From Oceanobacillus indicireducens (GTDB lineage Bacteria > Bacillota > Bacilli > Bacillales > Amphibacillaceae): a stretch of 53,777 nt of DNA. Under the pieces are notes generated by a model, which saw only the letters and a list, made by a program, of their open reading frames with translations, was not told where the DNA came from and did not search any database. The stretch lies in the NCBI RefSeq assembly GCF_014647195.1, contig NZ_BMOS01000024.1, positions 1 to 53,777 on the forward strand, read 5' to 3'. Numbering within the stretch: the first letter of the stretch is position 1; each line of letters begins with the position of its first letter. This document shows, one piece after another, positions 1 to 8,290 of this stretch. The position numbers were made by a program, and so were the translations under genes.

Positions 1-72
1 CGCCAGTGCCACTGGCTATTCATACGACATTATGCGTGGCTGCGAACACTCAGCGAATGAAAATGGACTTTC

Positions 73-480
73 CTACTGAACTCTTCTTAACTCTTGCTCT
101 ATGTTATCTATTAACCCCCGAAGAAGCTCTTCATAAACCATTTTTATTTTAATGTAAATCGTTCTTGCTTCTCCTTCATCATAAATATGGGATGTTTTAT
201 TCCGATCAGTCATCATATCAATCCATTCATCCCCATCGTGAATTAGCCCATAGGCATATGCCTCACGAATCGTTGCTCGGGGACTTTTCAATTCCTCAAG
301 CCCTGCATATTCTAAAAATGCTTTCATAAGCTTCCAGCTCAATTCAAATGTAAATTCAAAACGCTGAATAACCCCGTCATATACAATAGCATGATCAATT
401 TGTAGTTTTGTCGCTTCAGTCAGTCGCTCGCTTGCACGTTTATAAGTATCAAGCCTCTCGTAAAGCCTTTCCTTTTTCAT
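73..480 (-). CDS. HEPN-fold putative RNase toxin (HI0074 / NTase_sub_bind family)
   Basis: This 135-residue all-helical protein fits the HI0074-type nucleotidyltransferase substrate-binding family, a branch of the HEPN superfamily. Residues R93-N-K-T-S-H98-I-Y100 match the RX4HXY signature of HEPN RNases such as HepT: Arg and His would be the nuclease residues, and the Tyr sits where the MNT partner AMPylates HepT. The start has a GGAG ribosome binding site and overlaps the MNT gene upstream by 32 bases, so the two are translationally coupled. Inferred role: a toxin RNase silenced by its partner. HI0074 proteins were first described as accessory subunits of the nucleotidyltransferase, so a non-toxic role remains possible. 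It lies beyond the rpsI terminator and is not part of the ribosomal operon. Confidence 0.85.
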   Translation of the reverse strand: MKKERLYERLDTYKRASERLTEATKLQIDHAIVYDGVIQRFEFTFELSWKLMKAFLEYAGLEELKSPRATIREAYAYGLIHDGDEWIDMMTDRNKTSHIYDEGEARTIYIKIKMVYEELLRGLIDNIEQELRRVQ

Positions 481-787
481 ATATAATCACTCCTTCATTC
501 CAGATATTTGAAATTAGCTTCTCTTTGGACAAGCGATCTAGAAAAAGAATATCTATTCTTAATGGTGTGGACATATTATAAATGTCTTCTTCAATTAAAT
601 TTTGCTTACTGTGAGAAAGGTCATTTGTAACCAATGCCAAATCAATATCCGACGTATTTCGGTGATCCCCTCTTGCCCGTGATCCAAAAAGAATTACCTT
701 TTCAACAGACTCGTTTTCCCTACAATATGCTTGCAATTCATCAAGGAATCTTTTAGAAATTCCAGTTTCATTCCAATTACAAACCAT
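449..787 (-). CDS. MNT-type minimal nucleotidyltransferase (putative antitoxin, MntA/HI0073-like)
   Basis: A 112-residue minimal nucleotidyltransferase. The motif G35-S36, ten residues, then D47-I-D49 matches the GSX10DXD signature of MNT enzymes, in which the aspartates hold the metal ions. In characterised HEPN/MNT pairs the MNT protein adds AMP to the tyrosine of the HEPN RNase and blocks it. It is the first gene of a two-gene unit and overlaps the HEPN gene. The ATG at 787 follows a GGTGAG-like ribosome binding site. I saw no convincing promoter between it and the rpsI terminator. Function is inferred from family and pairing. Confidence 0.85.
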   Translation of the reverse strand: MVCNWNETGISKRFLDELQAYCRENESVEKVILFGSRARGDHRNTSDIDLALVTNDLSHSKQNLIEEDIYNMSTPLRIDILFLDRLSKEKLISNIWNEGVIIYEKGKALREA

Positions 788-894
788 ATTCTCACCCTAC
801 CTTTCCACTACCTTTTGCATAACCAAATGGATGATTAGAATCAGTATGTAAAGATTTTAAGATGAATATTCTTCAAAGACCTTAACGTACATAT

Positions 895-932
895 TATAAA
901 AAACGCCTATTTGGAAAAATCCAAACAGGCGT
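895..932 (-). terminator. Rho-independent terminator after rpsI
   Basis: Arms ACGCCT...TTTGGA (from 903) and TCCAAA...AGGCGT (to 932) form a long near-perfect hairpin. On the minus strand it is followed by six T residues. It ends the rplM-rpsI unit and separates it from the toxin-antitoxin pair. Confidence 0.9.
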
Positions 933-952
933 ATTTTTGATATAATAAAGTC

Positions 953-1345
953 TTAACGTTTTGAGAACTGTGGCGCGCGACGTGCAGATTTAAGACCGTA
1001 TTTTTTACGTTCTTTCATTCTAGGGTCACGAGTCAAGTAACCTTCACGTTTTAATGAAGCACGATATTCTGGATCGGCTTGTAATAGCGCACGAGAAATT
1101 CCATGACGGATTGCACCAGCTTGACCAGTGAATCCACCACCGTGAACATTAACTAGAATGTCATATGTTCCTTCTGTTTCTGTTGCAACTAGTGGCTGGT
1201 TTAGAATAAGAAGTTGTGTTTCATATGGGAAATATTCGCTTGCTTCACGACCATTGATTGTGATATTACCTGAACCTGGTACTAAACGTACACGTGCAGT
1301 TGATTTTTTACGACGTCCTGTGCCGTAGTATTGTACTTGTGCCAA
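953..1345 (-). CDS. rpsI: 30S ribosomal protein S9
   Basis: S9 is a protein of the head of the small subunit; its C-terminal tail reaches the P-site tRNA. The 130-residue product begins with the usual aromatic/GTGRRKKS region and ends in the conserved basic tail S-K-R, both diagnostic. It is 18 bases downstream of rplM with a GGAGG ribosome binding site, forming the standard rplM-rpsI operon. A strong terminator follows. Length is normal for Bacillaceae. Confidence 0.98.
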   Translation of the reverse strand: MAQVQYYGTGRRKKSTARVRLVPGSGNITINGREASEYFPYETQLLILNQPLVATETEGTYDILVNVHGGGFTGQAGAIRHGISRALLQADPEYRASLKREGYLTRDPRMKERKKYGLKSARRAPQFSKR

Positions 1346-1363
1346 TGAATTTACCTCCTTTGA

Positions 1364-1801
1364 TTACCCACGAAGCTCGTATACTTCTGGTTTTTGTGCT
1401 TGATATTTATGCTCTGGACCTGCAACAACATGTAATTTTTTACCCATTTTGCTTCCTAATGGACCTTTTGGCAGCATACCTTTTACTGCAAGCTCGATCA
1501 TACGTTCAGGGTGCTTAGCACGTAAGTCTGCTGCATTACGCCCTTTCAGTCCACCTGGATGATTGGAATGACGGTAATACATTTTGTCGTTCTCTTTGTT
1601 CCCAGTTAATTCGATTTTCTCTGCATTGATGACGATGACATAGTCTCCTGTATCTGCATGCGGAGTATAAGTTGGTTTATGCTTTCCACGAAGGATAGTA
1701 GCAACTTCACTCGCAAGACGGCCTAGACGTTTGCCTTCTGCATCAACAACAAGCCATTTGCGTTCAATGTTCGCTTCATTTGCCATGAATGTTGTGCGCA
1801 T
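1364..1801 (-). CDS. rplM: 50S ribosomal protein L13
   Basis: L13 is an early-assembling large-subunit protein that binds 23S rRNA. The 145-residue product matches B. subtilis L13 from the first residues (MRTT, then ERKWLVVDA) to the end ([10 protein letters not shown]). The ATG at 1801 is supported by an AGGGA-type ribosome binding site. A sigma-A promoter and a leader of about 110 bases precede it, where Bacilli carry an autoregulatory L13 leader. It is the first gene of rplM-rpsI. Confidence 0.98.
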   Translation of the reverse strand: MRTTFMANEANIERKWLVVDAEGKRLGRLASEVATILRGKHKPTYTPHADTGDYVIVINAEKIELTGNKENDKMYYRHSNHPGGLKGRNAADLRAKHPERMIELAVKGMLPKGPLGSKMGKKLHVVAGPEHKYQAQKPEVYELRG

Positions 1802-1911
1802 GATAGATTTCCCTCCATATATATAAAATCCGTTTCATATTTTGTATTTTAAGTTTCTTAAAACATAATTAGATTCCGGGGCTAATCATGGTTTAGAAAT
1901 AAAATGCCATA
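1802..1911 (-). ncRNA. probable L13 autoregulatory leader of rplM
   Basis: This untranslated leader of about 110 bases lies between the predicted transcription start and the rplM start codon. In Bacilli this position holds the L13-leader RNA, through which L13 represses its own operon. The identification rests on position and length; I did not fold it against the known consensus. Confidence 0.5.
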
Positions 1912-1917
1912 AATCAT

Positions 1918-1945
1918 AATATAACATAATGGGTAGGTTTGTCAA
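1918..1945 (-). promoter_or_regulatory. sigma-A promoter of rplM-rpsI
   Basis: On the minus strand a perfect -35 TTGACA (1940-1945) is followed after 16 bases by TATATT (1918-1923). An 18-base spacing to TATTAT is also possible. It lies in the AT-rich gap after truA. Confidence 0.8.
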
Positions 1946-2029
1946 GGTTTCTCTTGGTTTTTCTATCAAGTGAAACTCATTCAGCAGAAAATTTACGAAC
2001 GATTGCACCGGGATAAAATTATTACTAAT

Positions 2030-2773
2030 CTATTCATAAATTACCCGCATTAAATATAAACCTTCTGGACCGATTGTTTTTCCTATTTTACTGCGGTCTT
2101 TTGCCGCGATTAAACCTGGTATTTCCTCTGGTTCCCATTTTCCTTGACCAACATCGAGAAGGAAGCCGGTAATTATACGAACCATATTATACAGGAAACC
2201 ATCCCCATGAAATATGAAGCGAAGACCAGACTCCTTCGTTTCACAAGTTACAGTATATAGCGTTCGGACTTTGTTTCCTTTGACACTTGTTTTCACCGAA
2301 GAAAATGTAGTAAAATCATGCGTTCCCTCGAAATAGGTGCATGCTTCCTTGATTTTGTCGACGTCGAGTGCGTGCGGGAAGTGATAGGTATAATTCCGGC
2401 TAAATACGTCCCATTCTGGCGCCGTTCGCACGAAGTAATGGTATTCCTTAGCTATAGCGTCAAAACGCGCGTGGAAGGCATCTGTGACGTTTTCTACCTT
2501 CGTTATATAAATGTCTTCCGGGAGCAGTGCGTTTAAGGCTTTTTTCCAATTTTCCGCAGGCAACTGGAGCGGGGAATCAAAATGGATGACTTGCCCCTTT
2601 GCATGAACACCAGTATCCGTACGACCTGAACCATGGATGCGAATGGTTTGTCCCTTATGCATTTTCTGTAAGCTTTTCTCCAGTTCACCTGCCACCGTTC
2701 GCTTATCCGGTTGGATTTGAAAACCGAAGAATCCCGAGCCATCATAGGCCAGCGTGCATTTTATTCGTCTCAT
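2030..2773 (-). CDS. truA: tRNA pseudouridine(38-40) synthase
   Basis: TruA isomerises uridines 38, 39 and 40 in the anticodon arm of many tRNAs. The 247-residue product has the catalytic motif G-R-T-D53-T-G-V-H-A, with D53 as nucleophile, and ends in the family-typical region GLYLMRV. I chose the ATG at 2773 rather than an in-frame start 18 bases upstream: it has a GGTGAGGG ribosome binding site at good spacing and starts at the conserved MRRIKC. It follows ecfT by 10 bases and is the last gene of the ECF-truA operon, as in B. subtilis. Confidence 0.97.
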   Translation of the reverse strand: MRRIKCTLAYDGSGFFGFQIQPDKRTVAGELEKSLQKMHKGQTIRIHGSGRTDTGVHAKGQVIHFDSPLQLPAENWKKALNALLPEDIYITKVENVTDAFHARFDAIAKEYHYFVRTAPEWDVFSRNYTYHFPHALDVDKIKEACTYFEGTHDFTTFSSVKTSVKGNKVRTLYTVTCETKESGLRFIFHGDGFLYNMVRIITGFLLDVGQGKWEPEEIPGLIAAKDRSKIGKTIGPEGLYLMRVIYE

Positions 2774-2783
2774 CTTGCAACCC

Positions 2784-3587
2784 TCACCCATACATTCTTG
2801 TTACAAATAGAATAGCTACCACGAGGATAAAAACGATATAACCCATTATATCGAGCTTTGTAATTTTTAATTCTCTTAATTTCGTCCGATTATCCCCACC
2901 CTGGTAGCCCCGGGCTTCCATTGCCATCGCCAGCTCCTCGGCCCGTTTAAAAGCACTGATGAACAAGGGCACAAGTAACGGGACAATTGCTTTCACCCGC
3001 TCTTTTAACGGTCCCGTGCGGAAATCAACCCCACGAGAGGCTTGCGCTTTTGATATTTTATCCGTTTCCTGCATCAGTGTCGGAATGAAGCGTAAAGAAA
3101 TCGACATCATCAACGCGAGTTCATGTACAGGGAATTTAAATCGCTTCAATGGATGCAGCATATCCTCAATTCCGTCCGTAATCTCAATCGGCGTTGTCGT
3201 TAATGTTAATAGGGAAGTAACAAGGATCAGGAGGAAGAAACGGATGGAGATAGCGAACCCTTGAATAATTCCTCCCGAATAAAACTTGAAAATACCCAAT
3301 TCAAAAACGACTGTTCCCTCTTTCGTGACAAACAAATGGAGAATAAAGGTGAAAACGATCAGAAACCAAACCGGCATCAGACCCTTCATAATAAAACGAA
3401 TTGGTACCTTACTCGTAAACATCGCAGTTAAAGCAAATACGATTAAAACCCCATAACTCGGCACATTATTGGCAAAAAAGACGATAAAGACAAAGAAAAA
3501 GATAATTGTAATTTTCGTTCGGGGATCTAAACGATGAATGAGTGAATTCCCTGGAACATATTGACCGATGATTAAGGAGTTATTCAT
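2784..3587 (-). CDS. ecfT: ECF transporter transmembrane (T) component
   Basis: EcfT is the membrane coupling subunit of the energy-coupling factor module that powers vitamin and metal uptake through exchangeable S components. The 267-residue product has several hydrophobic segments in the first 130 residues and another at the C terminus. Two Ala-Arg-Gly type motifs (A-S-R-G near residue 180 and E-A-R-G-Y near 225) are the coupling motifs that contact the ATPases. It overlaps ecfA2 by 8 bases. The substrate cannot be told because S components are encoded elsewhere. Confidence 0.95.
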   Translation of the reverse strand: MNNSLIIGQYVPGNSLIHRLDPRTKITIIFFFVFIVFFANNVPSYGVLIVFALTAMFTSKVPIRFIMKGLMPVWFLIVFTFILHLFVTKEGTVVFELGIFKFYSGGIIQGFAISIRFFLLILVTSLLTLTTTPIEITDGIEDMLHPLKRFKFPVHELALMMSISLRFIPTLMQETDKISKAQASRGVDFRTGPLKERVKAIVPLLVPLFISAFKRAEELAMAMEARGYQGGDNRTKLRELKITKLDIMGYIVFILVVAILFVTRMYG

Positions 3588-4452
3588 GAAGATCCACTCC
3601 TTTTACAACTTGCTGGATCTCTTCTGCAAGTTCTTTCATCGACTGATTATGGAATGGAATCGGTTTGCCGATCTTTTTCTCGAACTTGATCAGGAACTCC
3701 ACGACTTCCGGAACGTCCAGCTGGACACTCTGGAGTGCTTCCCTTTGACTGAACACATCAACGGGGGTTCCTTCCATAAACTTCTTTCCCTTGTTTAAAA
3801 TCAGGATATGATCCGCATACTTTAAGGCATCCTCCATACTGTGAGTGACGAGAATCGTTGTCAGGCCTTCCTGCTTATGCAATTCATAAAACATGTCCAT
3901 AATTTCTTTCTGGCCCCGAGGATCAAGACCTGCAGTCGGTTCATCAAGCACGAGCACTTCCGGCTGAATTGCCAATACGCCAGCTATTGCAACTCGTCGT
4001 TTCTGTCCTCCACTCAAATCAAAGGGGGAACGTTCCAGCAGCTCTTCCGGTAAATGCACCTGACGGATAACGTGCCTCGTCCGTTTCTCAATTTCTTCTT
4101 GCTGGACGCCAAAGTTCTCCGGTCCAAAAGCAATATCCTTTGCGACGGTCTCTTCAAATAGCTGGTGTTCCGGGTACTGGAACACCACCCCGACCCGACT
4201 CCGCAGTTCTTTCATGTTTTTCGGCTTTTCCTCGTTGGTCAGCTTGAAATCACCGATGTGCACTTCCCCTTCACTTGGAGCAGATAGTCCATTCAGATGC
4301 TGGATTAAGGTCGACTTACCTGAACCCGTATGGCCAATGATTGCTACAAATGAGCCAGATGGAATATGGAACGACAAGTCATCGACCGCTTTATGCTCAA
4401 AGGGTGAATTACGTTGATAGATATATGTCACGTTCTTGAATGTAATGTCCAT
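3580..4452 (-). CDS. ecfA2: ECF transporter ATPase A2
   Basis: This is the second ATP-binding subunit of the ECF module. The 290-residue ABC ATPase has Walker [10 protein letters not shown] (40-48), signature LSGGQKRR, Walker [14 protein letters not shown] and a switch histidine in LVTH. The N-terminal [13 protein letters not shown] is typical of EcfA2 (old name CbiO2/YbaE). It overlaps ecfA1 upstream by 25 bases and ecfT downstream by 8, which suggests coupled translation in a fixed ratio. Confidence 0.96.
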   Translation of the reverse strand: MDITFKNVTYIYQRNSPFEHKAVDDLSFHIPSGSFVAIIGHTGSGKSTLIQHLNGLSAPSEGEVHIGDFKLTNEEKPKNMKELRSRVGVVFQYPEHQLFEETVAKDIAFGPENFGVQQEEIEKRTRHVIRQVHLPEELLERSPFDLSGGQKRRVAIAGVLAIQPEVLVLDEPTAGLDPRGQKEIMDMFYELHKQEGLTTILVTHSMEDALKYADHILILNKGKKFMEGTPVDVFSQREALQSVQLDVPEVVEFLIKFEKKIGKPIPFHNQSMKELAEEIQQVVKGVDLHE

Positions 4453-5267
4453 AGTTCCTCCAGTAGTTCCTCTTGATTTAATGGTTCTTTCGTAAGTTTT
4501 ACATCGACTTGTTTTAATTCCTCTGCCAATATGGCGACAAATGGGACATCAAGCCCGATTTCTCTCAGCTCTTTACGCTTTGAAAAAATCTCTCTCGGCG
4601 TCGCTTCTGCCCATATCTCACCCTGATTCATGACAATAACCCGTTCCGCCTGGACAACTTCTGCAAGATCATGGGTAATCGTAATAAGCGAGAGTCCGCG
4701 TTGTTCACTCAACTCCGAAACAGTATCCATGATTTCTTTTCTTCCTTTTGGATCAAGCATGGCCGTCGCCTCATCTAAGATCAGCACTTTAGGTGAAATC
4801 GCCAATACACTCGCAATGGCGATCCGTTGTTTCTGGCCACCAGAAAGTCGATGCGGTTCCGTAAGACGATAATCCGACATCCGAACAGCTTGAAGTGTTT
4901 CTTCAATTCTTTTAATCATCTCTTCCCGAGGAATACCCCGGTTTTCCATTCCGAACGCTACATCATCCTGTACCGTTGCACCAACAAACTGGTTATCCGG
5001 ATTTTGGAATACCATCCCAATTTCCCGCCTGATAGCCCAAATCGTTTCTTCATTCACGGTAATACCATTTATTAAAATCTCCCCTTGTTGGGGAAATAGT
5101 AGGCCATTCACTAGTTTTGCGATGGTTGATTTACCTGAACCGTTATGTCCGATAATCGCAACAAATTCATTTTCATAAATTGTAAAAGATAAGTTTTTCA
5201 AAACCCAAGGTGAGTTCTCCTCATAACGAAACGACACATTCCGAAACTCAATCAATGCCTTCCTCAT
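4428..5267 (-). CDS. ecfA1: ECF transporter ATPase A1
   Basis: This is the first ATP-binding subunit of the ECF module and the first gene of ecfA1-ecfA2-ecfT-truA. The 279-residue product has Walker [10 protein letters not shown], signature LSGGQKQR, Walker [14 protein letters not shown] and switch histidine in ITITH. The DEA in place of DEP is normal for EcfA1. A small TCCGC/GCGGA hairpin (5281-5297) lies just before the ribosome binding site. Unlike in B. subtilis, a gap of about 1 kb with a terminator and repeats separates it from rplQ. I found no strong promoter in that gap. Confidence 0.96.
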   Translation of the reverse strand: MRKALIEFRNVSFRYEENSPWVLKNLSFTIYENEFVAIIGHNGSGKSTIAKLVNGLLFPQQGEILINGITVNEETIWAIRREIGMVFQNPDNQFVGATVQDDVAFGMENRGIPREEMIKRIEETLQAVRMSDYRLTEPHRLSGGQKQRIAIASVLAISPKVLILDEATAMLDPKGRKEIMDTVSELSEQRGLSLITITHDLAEVVQAERVIVMNQGEIWAEATPREIFSKRKELREIGLDVPFVAILAEELKQVDVKLTKEPLNQEELLEELWTLHSRT

Positions 5268-5738
5268 CTTATCAGCCTCCTCCGCTCCAAATGCGGACCT
5301 TTCTATTCTATGTATTAGTATATCTCAATCTAGACGGAGAATCAGTATCTAAATCCCCTGTCAAAGATTTTCACGAAGAAAGGTACTCCACTCTTCTCTG
5401 CTAATTGTAATCCCGATTTAAATTTATTATAAGGATAATAGTTCGCATCTATTTCAAGCAATCCTATCAGCTACCCAAACAGAAGAAACAGAAGCTATTT
5501 GAGCACTGAGAAGATCTATCAACAACGAAGACACATAAAATAACAGCCATTAGGGAGTTGAAAAGCCTCATCAACGACCGATACTCCAAAAACAGAATCC
5601 AGTCGGTCGTTGAGGAGCGTCCTCAACACCCTACCAACATGATACAAGCTTCATACGGGCATTGATAACAAACCCTATCTTTAAAACCTTCGCAGCCAGA
5701 AACAGCAGCAATAGCAAAATTTAAAAACCATTGAATAC
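5268..5738. other. non-coding spacer before ecfA1 with one long hairpin
   Basis: No supportable gene here. A perfect 10-bp inverted repeat, CAACGACCGA (5572-5581) and TCGGTCGTTG (5603-5612), could form a stem with a 21-base loop; on the minus strand it is followed by CTTTTC, so it may be a weak terminator. Only poor promoter matches precede ecfA1, for example a lone TATAAT near 5430. Confidence 0.5.
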
Positions 5739-5791
5739 TTTCATTCAGCGTAAGTGTTTTGCTCGTTTCCTTTTATAGCGTCCTGATTGCC

Positions 5792-5921
5792 GTTCAGTTG
5801 CCCAGAGAACGGATGCTTTCCACGGGCACGGCCTCAGCCTCCTCGGAAGAAAAGCACTTCCTGCGGGGTCTTCGGACTCGTGCTATTCCCGTAGGAGTCA
5901 CCGTCTTCTGGGCAACTGAAC
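5792..5921. repeat. palindromic GC-rich intergenic repeat A
   Basis: The outer arms GTTCAGTTGCCCAGA (5792-5806) and TCTGGGCAACTGAAC (5907-5921) are perfect over 15 bp, with ACGG/CCGT pairing further inside. The interior has GC-rich tracts such as CTTCCTGCGGGGTCTTCGG and a CGGGCACG / CGTGC...CCCG pairing. The block resembles a repeat I recall as common between genes of Bacillaceae. An RNA copy would fold into a long branched stem on either strand. Confidence 0.75.
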
Positions 5922-6021
5922 TGGTAGAGAGCGTTATTATTTTTGGAGATACTATCCCATCATGATGAGTGTTCTATTCCTAGCATAATAAATAGTGCTC
6001 CGGATCAGGCCTTTCCTGGGA

Positions 6022-6138
6022 GCAGTCCAGACACCTCGAGACTCCTGCGGGAGGACAGGCTTGGTGAGACCCCACAGTGGGCTTGCCCACGAGGAGGCTC
6101 ACCAGCCGCCCGCGGAAAGCGAGGGGTGTCTGGACTGC
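6022..6138. repeat. palindromic GC-rich intergenic repeat B
   Basis: The outer arms GCAGTCCAGACACC (6022-6035) and GGTGTCTGGACTGC (6125-6138) are perfect over 14 bp. The interior contains ACTCCTGCGGGAGGA, GGTGAGACCCCAC, GAGGAGGCTCACC and GCCCGCGGAAAGCG, which form nested pairs. It is a different sequence class from repeat A. Small ORFs here are by-products of the palindrome. Confidence 0.75.
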
Positions 6139-6227
6139 GGACCTCCAGATGAACGTTGCACTTACGCTGAATGAAAATGTCACAGACTTCATTGACTGGG
6201 AATTCTTGATGAAGTTGAGTATAAAAC

Positions 6228-6275
6228 AAAAAAGGGCTTGGATTCACCTCTGTGGAGAGATATCGTCCTGCCCTT
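6228..6275 (-). terminator. terminator after rplQ (end of the S10-spc-alpha supercluster)
   Basis: Arms AAGGGC (6232-6237) and GCCCTT (6270-6275), with an inner CTCT...AGAG pairing, form a branched hairpin. On the minus strand the stem runs into TTTTTTGTTTTAT. It separates rplQ from the ECF operon. Confidence 0.8.
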
Positions 6276-6287
6276 GCCGTTTTTTGA

Positions 6288-6641
6288 TTAAACTAATTCA
6301 ATGATTGCCATGGGCGCTCCATCACCTTGGCGCTCACCTAGTTTAAGTACGCGCGTATAGCCGCCTTGTCTGTCTTCATAACGTTTTGCAACATCATCGA
6401 AAAGCTTTTGAATTACTGAGTTGTCTTCTGCAGTTTCTTTATTGTAAAGAAAAGCTGCTGCCTGGCGACGTGCATGAAGATCGCCACGTTTTCCGAGTGT
6501 AATCATTTTATCCACTACAGATCTAAGCTCTTTCGCTTTTGCTTCTGTTACTTCCAGGCGTTCATGAATAATTAAATCAGATGCAAGGTTACGAAGTAGT
6601 GCCATACGATGATCTGTGGTACGTCCTAACTTTCTAGTCAT
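6288..6641 (-). CDS. rplQ: 50S ribosomal protein L17
   Basis: L17 sits near the peptide exit tunnel of the large subunit. The 117-residue product has the diagnostic core [10 protein letters not shown]...[15 protein letters not shown] and [20 protein letters not shown], and ends in a hydrophobic IIELV. It is the last gene of the alpha operon, 40 bases after rpoA, and is followed by a terminator. Confidence 0.98.
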   Translation of the reverse strand: MTRKLGRTTDHRMALLRNLASDLIIHERLEVTEAKAKELRSVVDKMITLGKRGDLHARRQAAAFLYNKETAEDNSVIQKLFDDVAKRYEDRQGGYTRVLKLGERQGDGAPMAIIELV

Positions 6642-6681
6642 GGACTATCCCTCCTTTTTCCAAAATCTCAAGGTGACTGCT

Positions 6682-7626
6682 TTAATCGTCATTTCGTAAA
6701 CCTAAACTAAGATCAGCAAGCTTTTGCTTTACTTCATCTAATGATTTACGACCTAAGTTACGTACTTTCATCATGTCCTCTTCAGTCTTCGTTGTTAGTT
6801 CCTGAACAGTATTGATCCCAGCACGCTTCAAGCAGTTATATGATCTTACAGAAAGATCAAGTTCTTCAATCGTCATTTCCATTACTTTTTCTTTTTGGTC
6901 TTCTTCTTTTTCAACCATGATTTCGACATTCTGAGCTTCATCTGTCAGTCCGATAAAGATGTTCAGATGTTCAGAAATAATCTTTGCACCCAAAGAAATA
7001 GCTTCTTCCGGGCGGATACTTCCATCTGTTGAAACTTCGAATGTTAATTTATCAAAGTCTACAACTTGCCCAACACGTGTATTTTCCACTTGGTAGGTTA
7101 CACGTTCTACTGGTGTGAAAATCGAATCTACCGGAATGACTCCAATTGGTTGTTCTTCATGTTTATTTTCCTCAGCCGGGCGATAGCCGCGACCGCGTTC
7201 AGCAGTCATCTTCATATACAAGCGACCTTTACCGTTAACCGTTGCAATGTGAAGATCTGGATTCATTACTTCGACATCACTGTCATAAGTTAAATCTGCA
7301 GCAGTCACATTAGCTTTACCCTGGATATCTAATTCTAATGTTTTTGGTTCATCAGAGTAGATTTTAAGTGCGAGCTTTTTTAAATTCAAAATGATCGTTG
7401 TTACATCCTCAACCACGCCATCAACCGTGGAAAATTCATGCAATGCTCCGTCAATCTGAACTGAAGTAATAGCAGCACCCGGAAGTGAGGACAGCAAAAT
7501 ACGACGCAAGGAGTTTCCAAGAGTGGCACCATATCCACGCTCAAGAGGTTCAACTACGAATTTTCCAAATGTAGCATCATCACTAATTTCAACCGTTTCA
7601 ATCTTTGGTTTCTCAATTTCAATCAT
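6682..7626 (-). CDS. rpoA: DNA-directed RNA polymerase subunit alpha
   Basis: The alpha dimer nucleates RNA polymerase assembly, and its C-terminal domain binds UP elements and activators. The 314-residue product has the N-terminal assembly domain (about 1-225, with [21 protein letters not shown]), an acidic linker, and the C-terminal helix-hairpin-helix domain (about 245-314, with [16 protein letters not shown] and [11 protein letters not shown]). It has its own promoter and a structured leader after rpsK, unlike its tightly packed neighbours. Confidence 0.99.
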   Translation of the reverse strand: MIEIEKPKIETVEISDDATFGKFVVEPLERGYGATLGNSLRRILLSSLPGAAITSVQIDGALHEFSTVDGVVEDVTTIILNLKKLALKIYSDEPKTLELDIQGKANVTAADLTYDSDVEVMNPDLHIATVNGKGRLYMKMTAERGRGYRPAEENKHEEQPIGVIPVDSIFTPVERVTYQVENTRVGQVVDFDKLTFEVSTDGSIRPEEAISLGAKIISEHLNIFIGLTDEAQNVEIMVEKEEDQKEKVMEMTIEELDLSVRSYNCLKRAGINTVQELTTKTEEDMMKVRNLGRKSLDEVKQKLADLSLGLRNDD

Positions 7627-7659
7627 TCAATAAAACCCTCCTTAAAAACGTCAAAACCC

Positions 7660-7728
7660 CGGTTAGACACAGATCGTCTAACCGAAATTCCTCAAGTAGG
7701 CAGCCCGTGCAATCTTGCACTACCTGTC
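7660..7728 (-). promoter_or_regulatory. structured rpoA leader with two hairpins
   Basis: Just before the rpoA ribosome binding site, CGGTTAGAC (7660-7668) and GTCTAACCG (7676-7684) form a perfect 9-bp hairpin followed on the minus strand by GGGTTTTGACGTTTTT, which resembles a terminator. Upstream, GTGC (7707-7710) / GCAC (7717-7720) with a flanking AGGTAG/CTGCCT helix forms a second hairpin. This suggests attenuation or binding of a regulator, which I infer only. Confidence 0.55.
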
Positions 7729-7784
7729 TTTCCTTTGTACATACCTATCTATCGTTAATAAAACGTGCAGAGTATAATTTTACC

Positions 7785-7813
7785 ATTATAACCCAGTATA
7801 GACAGGGTGACAA
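7785..7813 (-). promoter_or_regulatory. sigma-A promoter of rpoA-rplQ
   Basis: On the minus strand TTGTCA (7808-7813) and a perfect TATAAT (7785-7790) are spaced by 17 bases. It lies in the 250-base rpsK-rpoA gap and would allow transcription of rpoA and rplQ apart from the upstream ribosomal genes. Confidence 0.8.
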
Positions 7814-7876
7814 AATCTATACGATGTTATCCAAAAAGCTAACGAATCAGCCCTTAAATAACCGAACTACAGTGAA

Positions 7877-8266
7877 TTATACACGACGACGTTTTGGTGG
7901 GCGACAACCATTATGAGGAACCGGTGTTACGTCAACAATTGCCGTTACTTCTAGGCCTGCTGCCTGAAGGGAACGAATTGCTGCTTCACGTCCTGCTCCT
8001 GGTCCTTTAACGGTTACTTCGAGACTTTTCATACCATTTTCAACTGCTGTTTTAGCTGCAGTTTCAGCTGCCATTTGAGCTGCAAAAGGAGTGGATTTAC
8101 GTGAACCTTTGAAACCTAGTGCACCTGCAGAGCTCCAAGATACAGCATTTCCTTTTTCATCAGTAATCGTTACAATTGTGTTGTTAAATGTAGAACGGAT
8201 ATGTGCAATACCAGTTTCTACTTGTTTTCTGACACGGCGTTTGCGTGTGTTTGTATTACGAGCCAT
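7877..8266 (-). CDS. rpsK: 30S ribosomal protein S11
   Basis: S11 belongs to the platform of the small subunit, next to the Shine-Dalgarno helix. The 129-residue product has the core [16 protein letters not shown] and the C-terminal [14 protein letters not shown], both highly conserved. It follows rpsM by 24 bases. The gap after it is unusually long and contains the rpoA promoter. Confidence 0.99.
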   Translation of the reverse strand: MARNTNTRKRRVRKQVETGIAHIRSTFNNTIVTITDEKGNAVSWSSAGALGFKGSRKSTPFAAQMAAETAAKTAVENGMKSLEVTVKGPGAGREAAIRSLQAAGLEVTAIVDVTPVPHNGCRPPKRRRV

Positions 8267-8290
8267 CTAAAATGTGCCTCCTTTCAATTA

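Larger units (their letters stand above)
5739..6176. repeat. composite element bounded by an 18-bp perfect inverted repeat
   Basis: TTTCATTCAGCGTAAGTG (5739-5756) recurs exactly in inverse orientation as CACTTACGCTGAATGAAA (6159-6176). The 438-base segment holds two further palindromic GC-rich blocks (5792-5921 and 6022-6138) that stand out from the AT-rich surroundings. It has no coding capacity beyond chance ORFs and no obvious target-site duplication. It looks like a non-autonomous repeat cluster. Confidence 0.65.

Noticed and set aside
5290-5460. Candidate promoters for ecfA1 (TTGACA near 5360, TATACT near 5320, TATAAT near 5430)
   Set aside because: None combines a -35 and -10 at proper spacing, so I do not call one.
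5739-6176. CRISPR array or insertion sequence in the rplQ-ecfA1 gap
   Set aside because: The repeats are inverted, not regularly spaced direct repeats, and there is no transposase-like frame.
5943-6304. Several overlapping small ORFs on both strands of the rplQ-ecfA1 gap
   Set aside because: They run through palindromic repeat B, have no ribosome binding sites and no recognisable protein features; they are by-products of GC-rich repeats.
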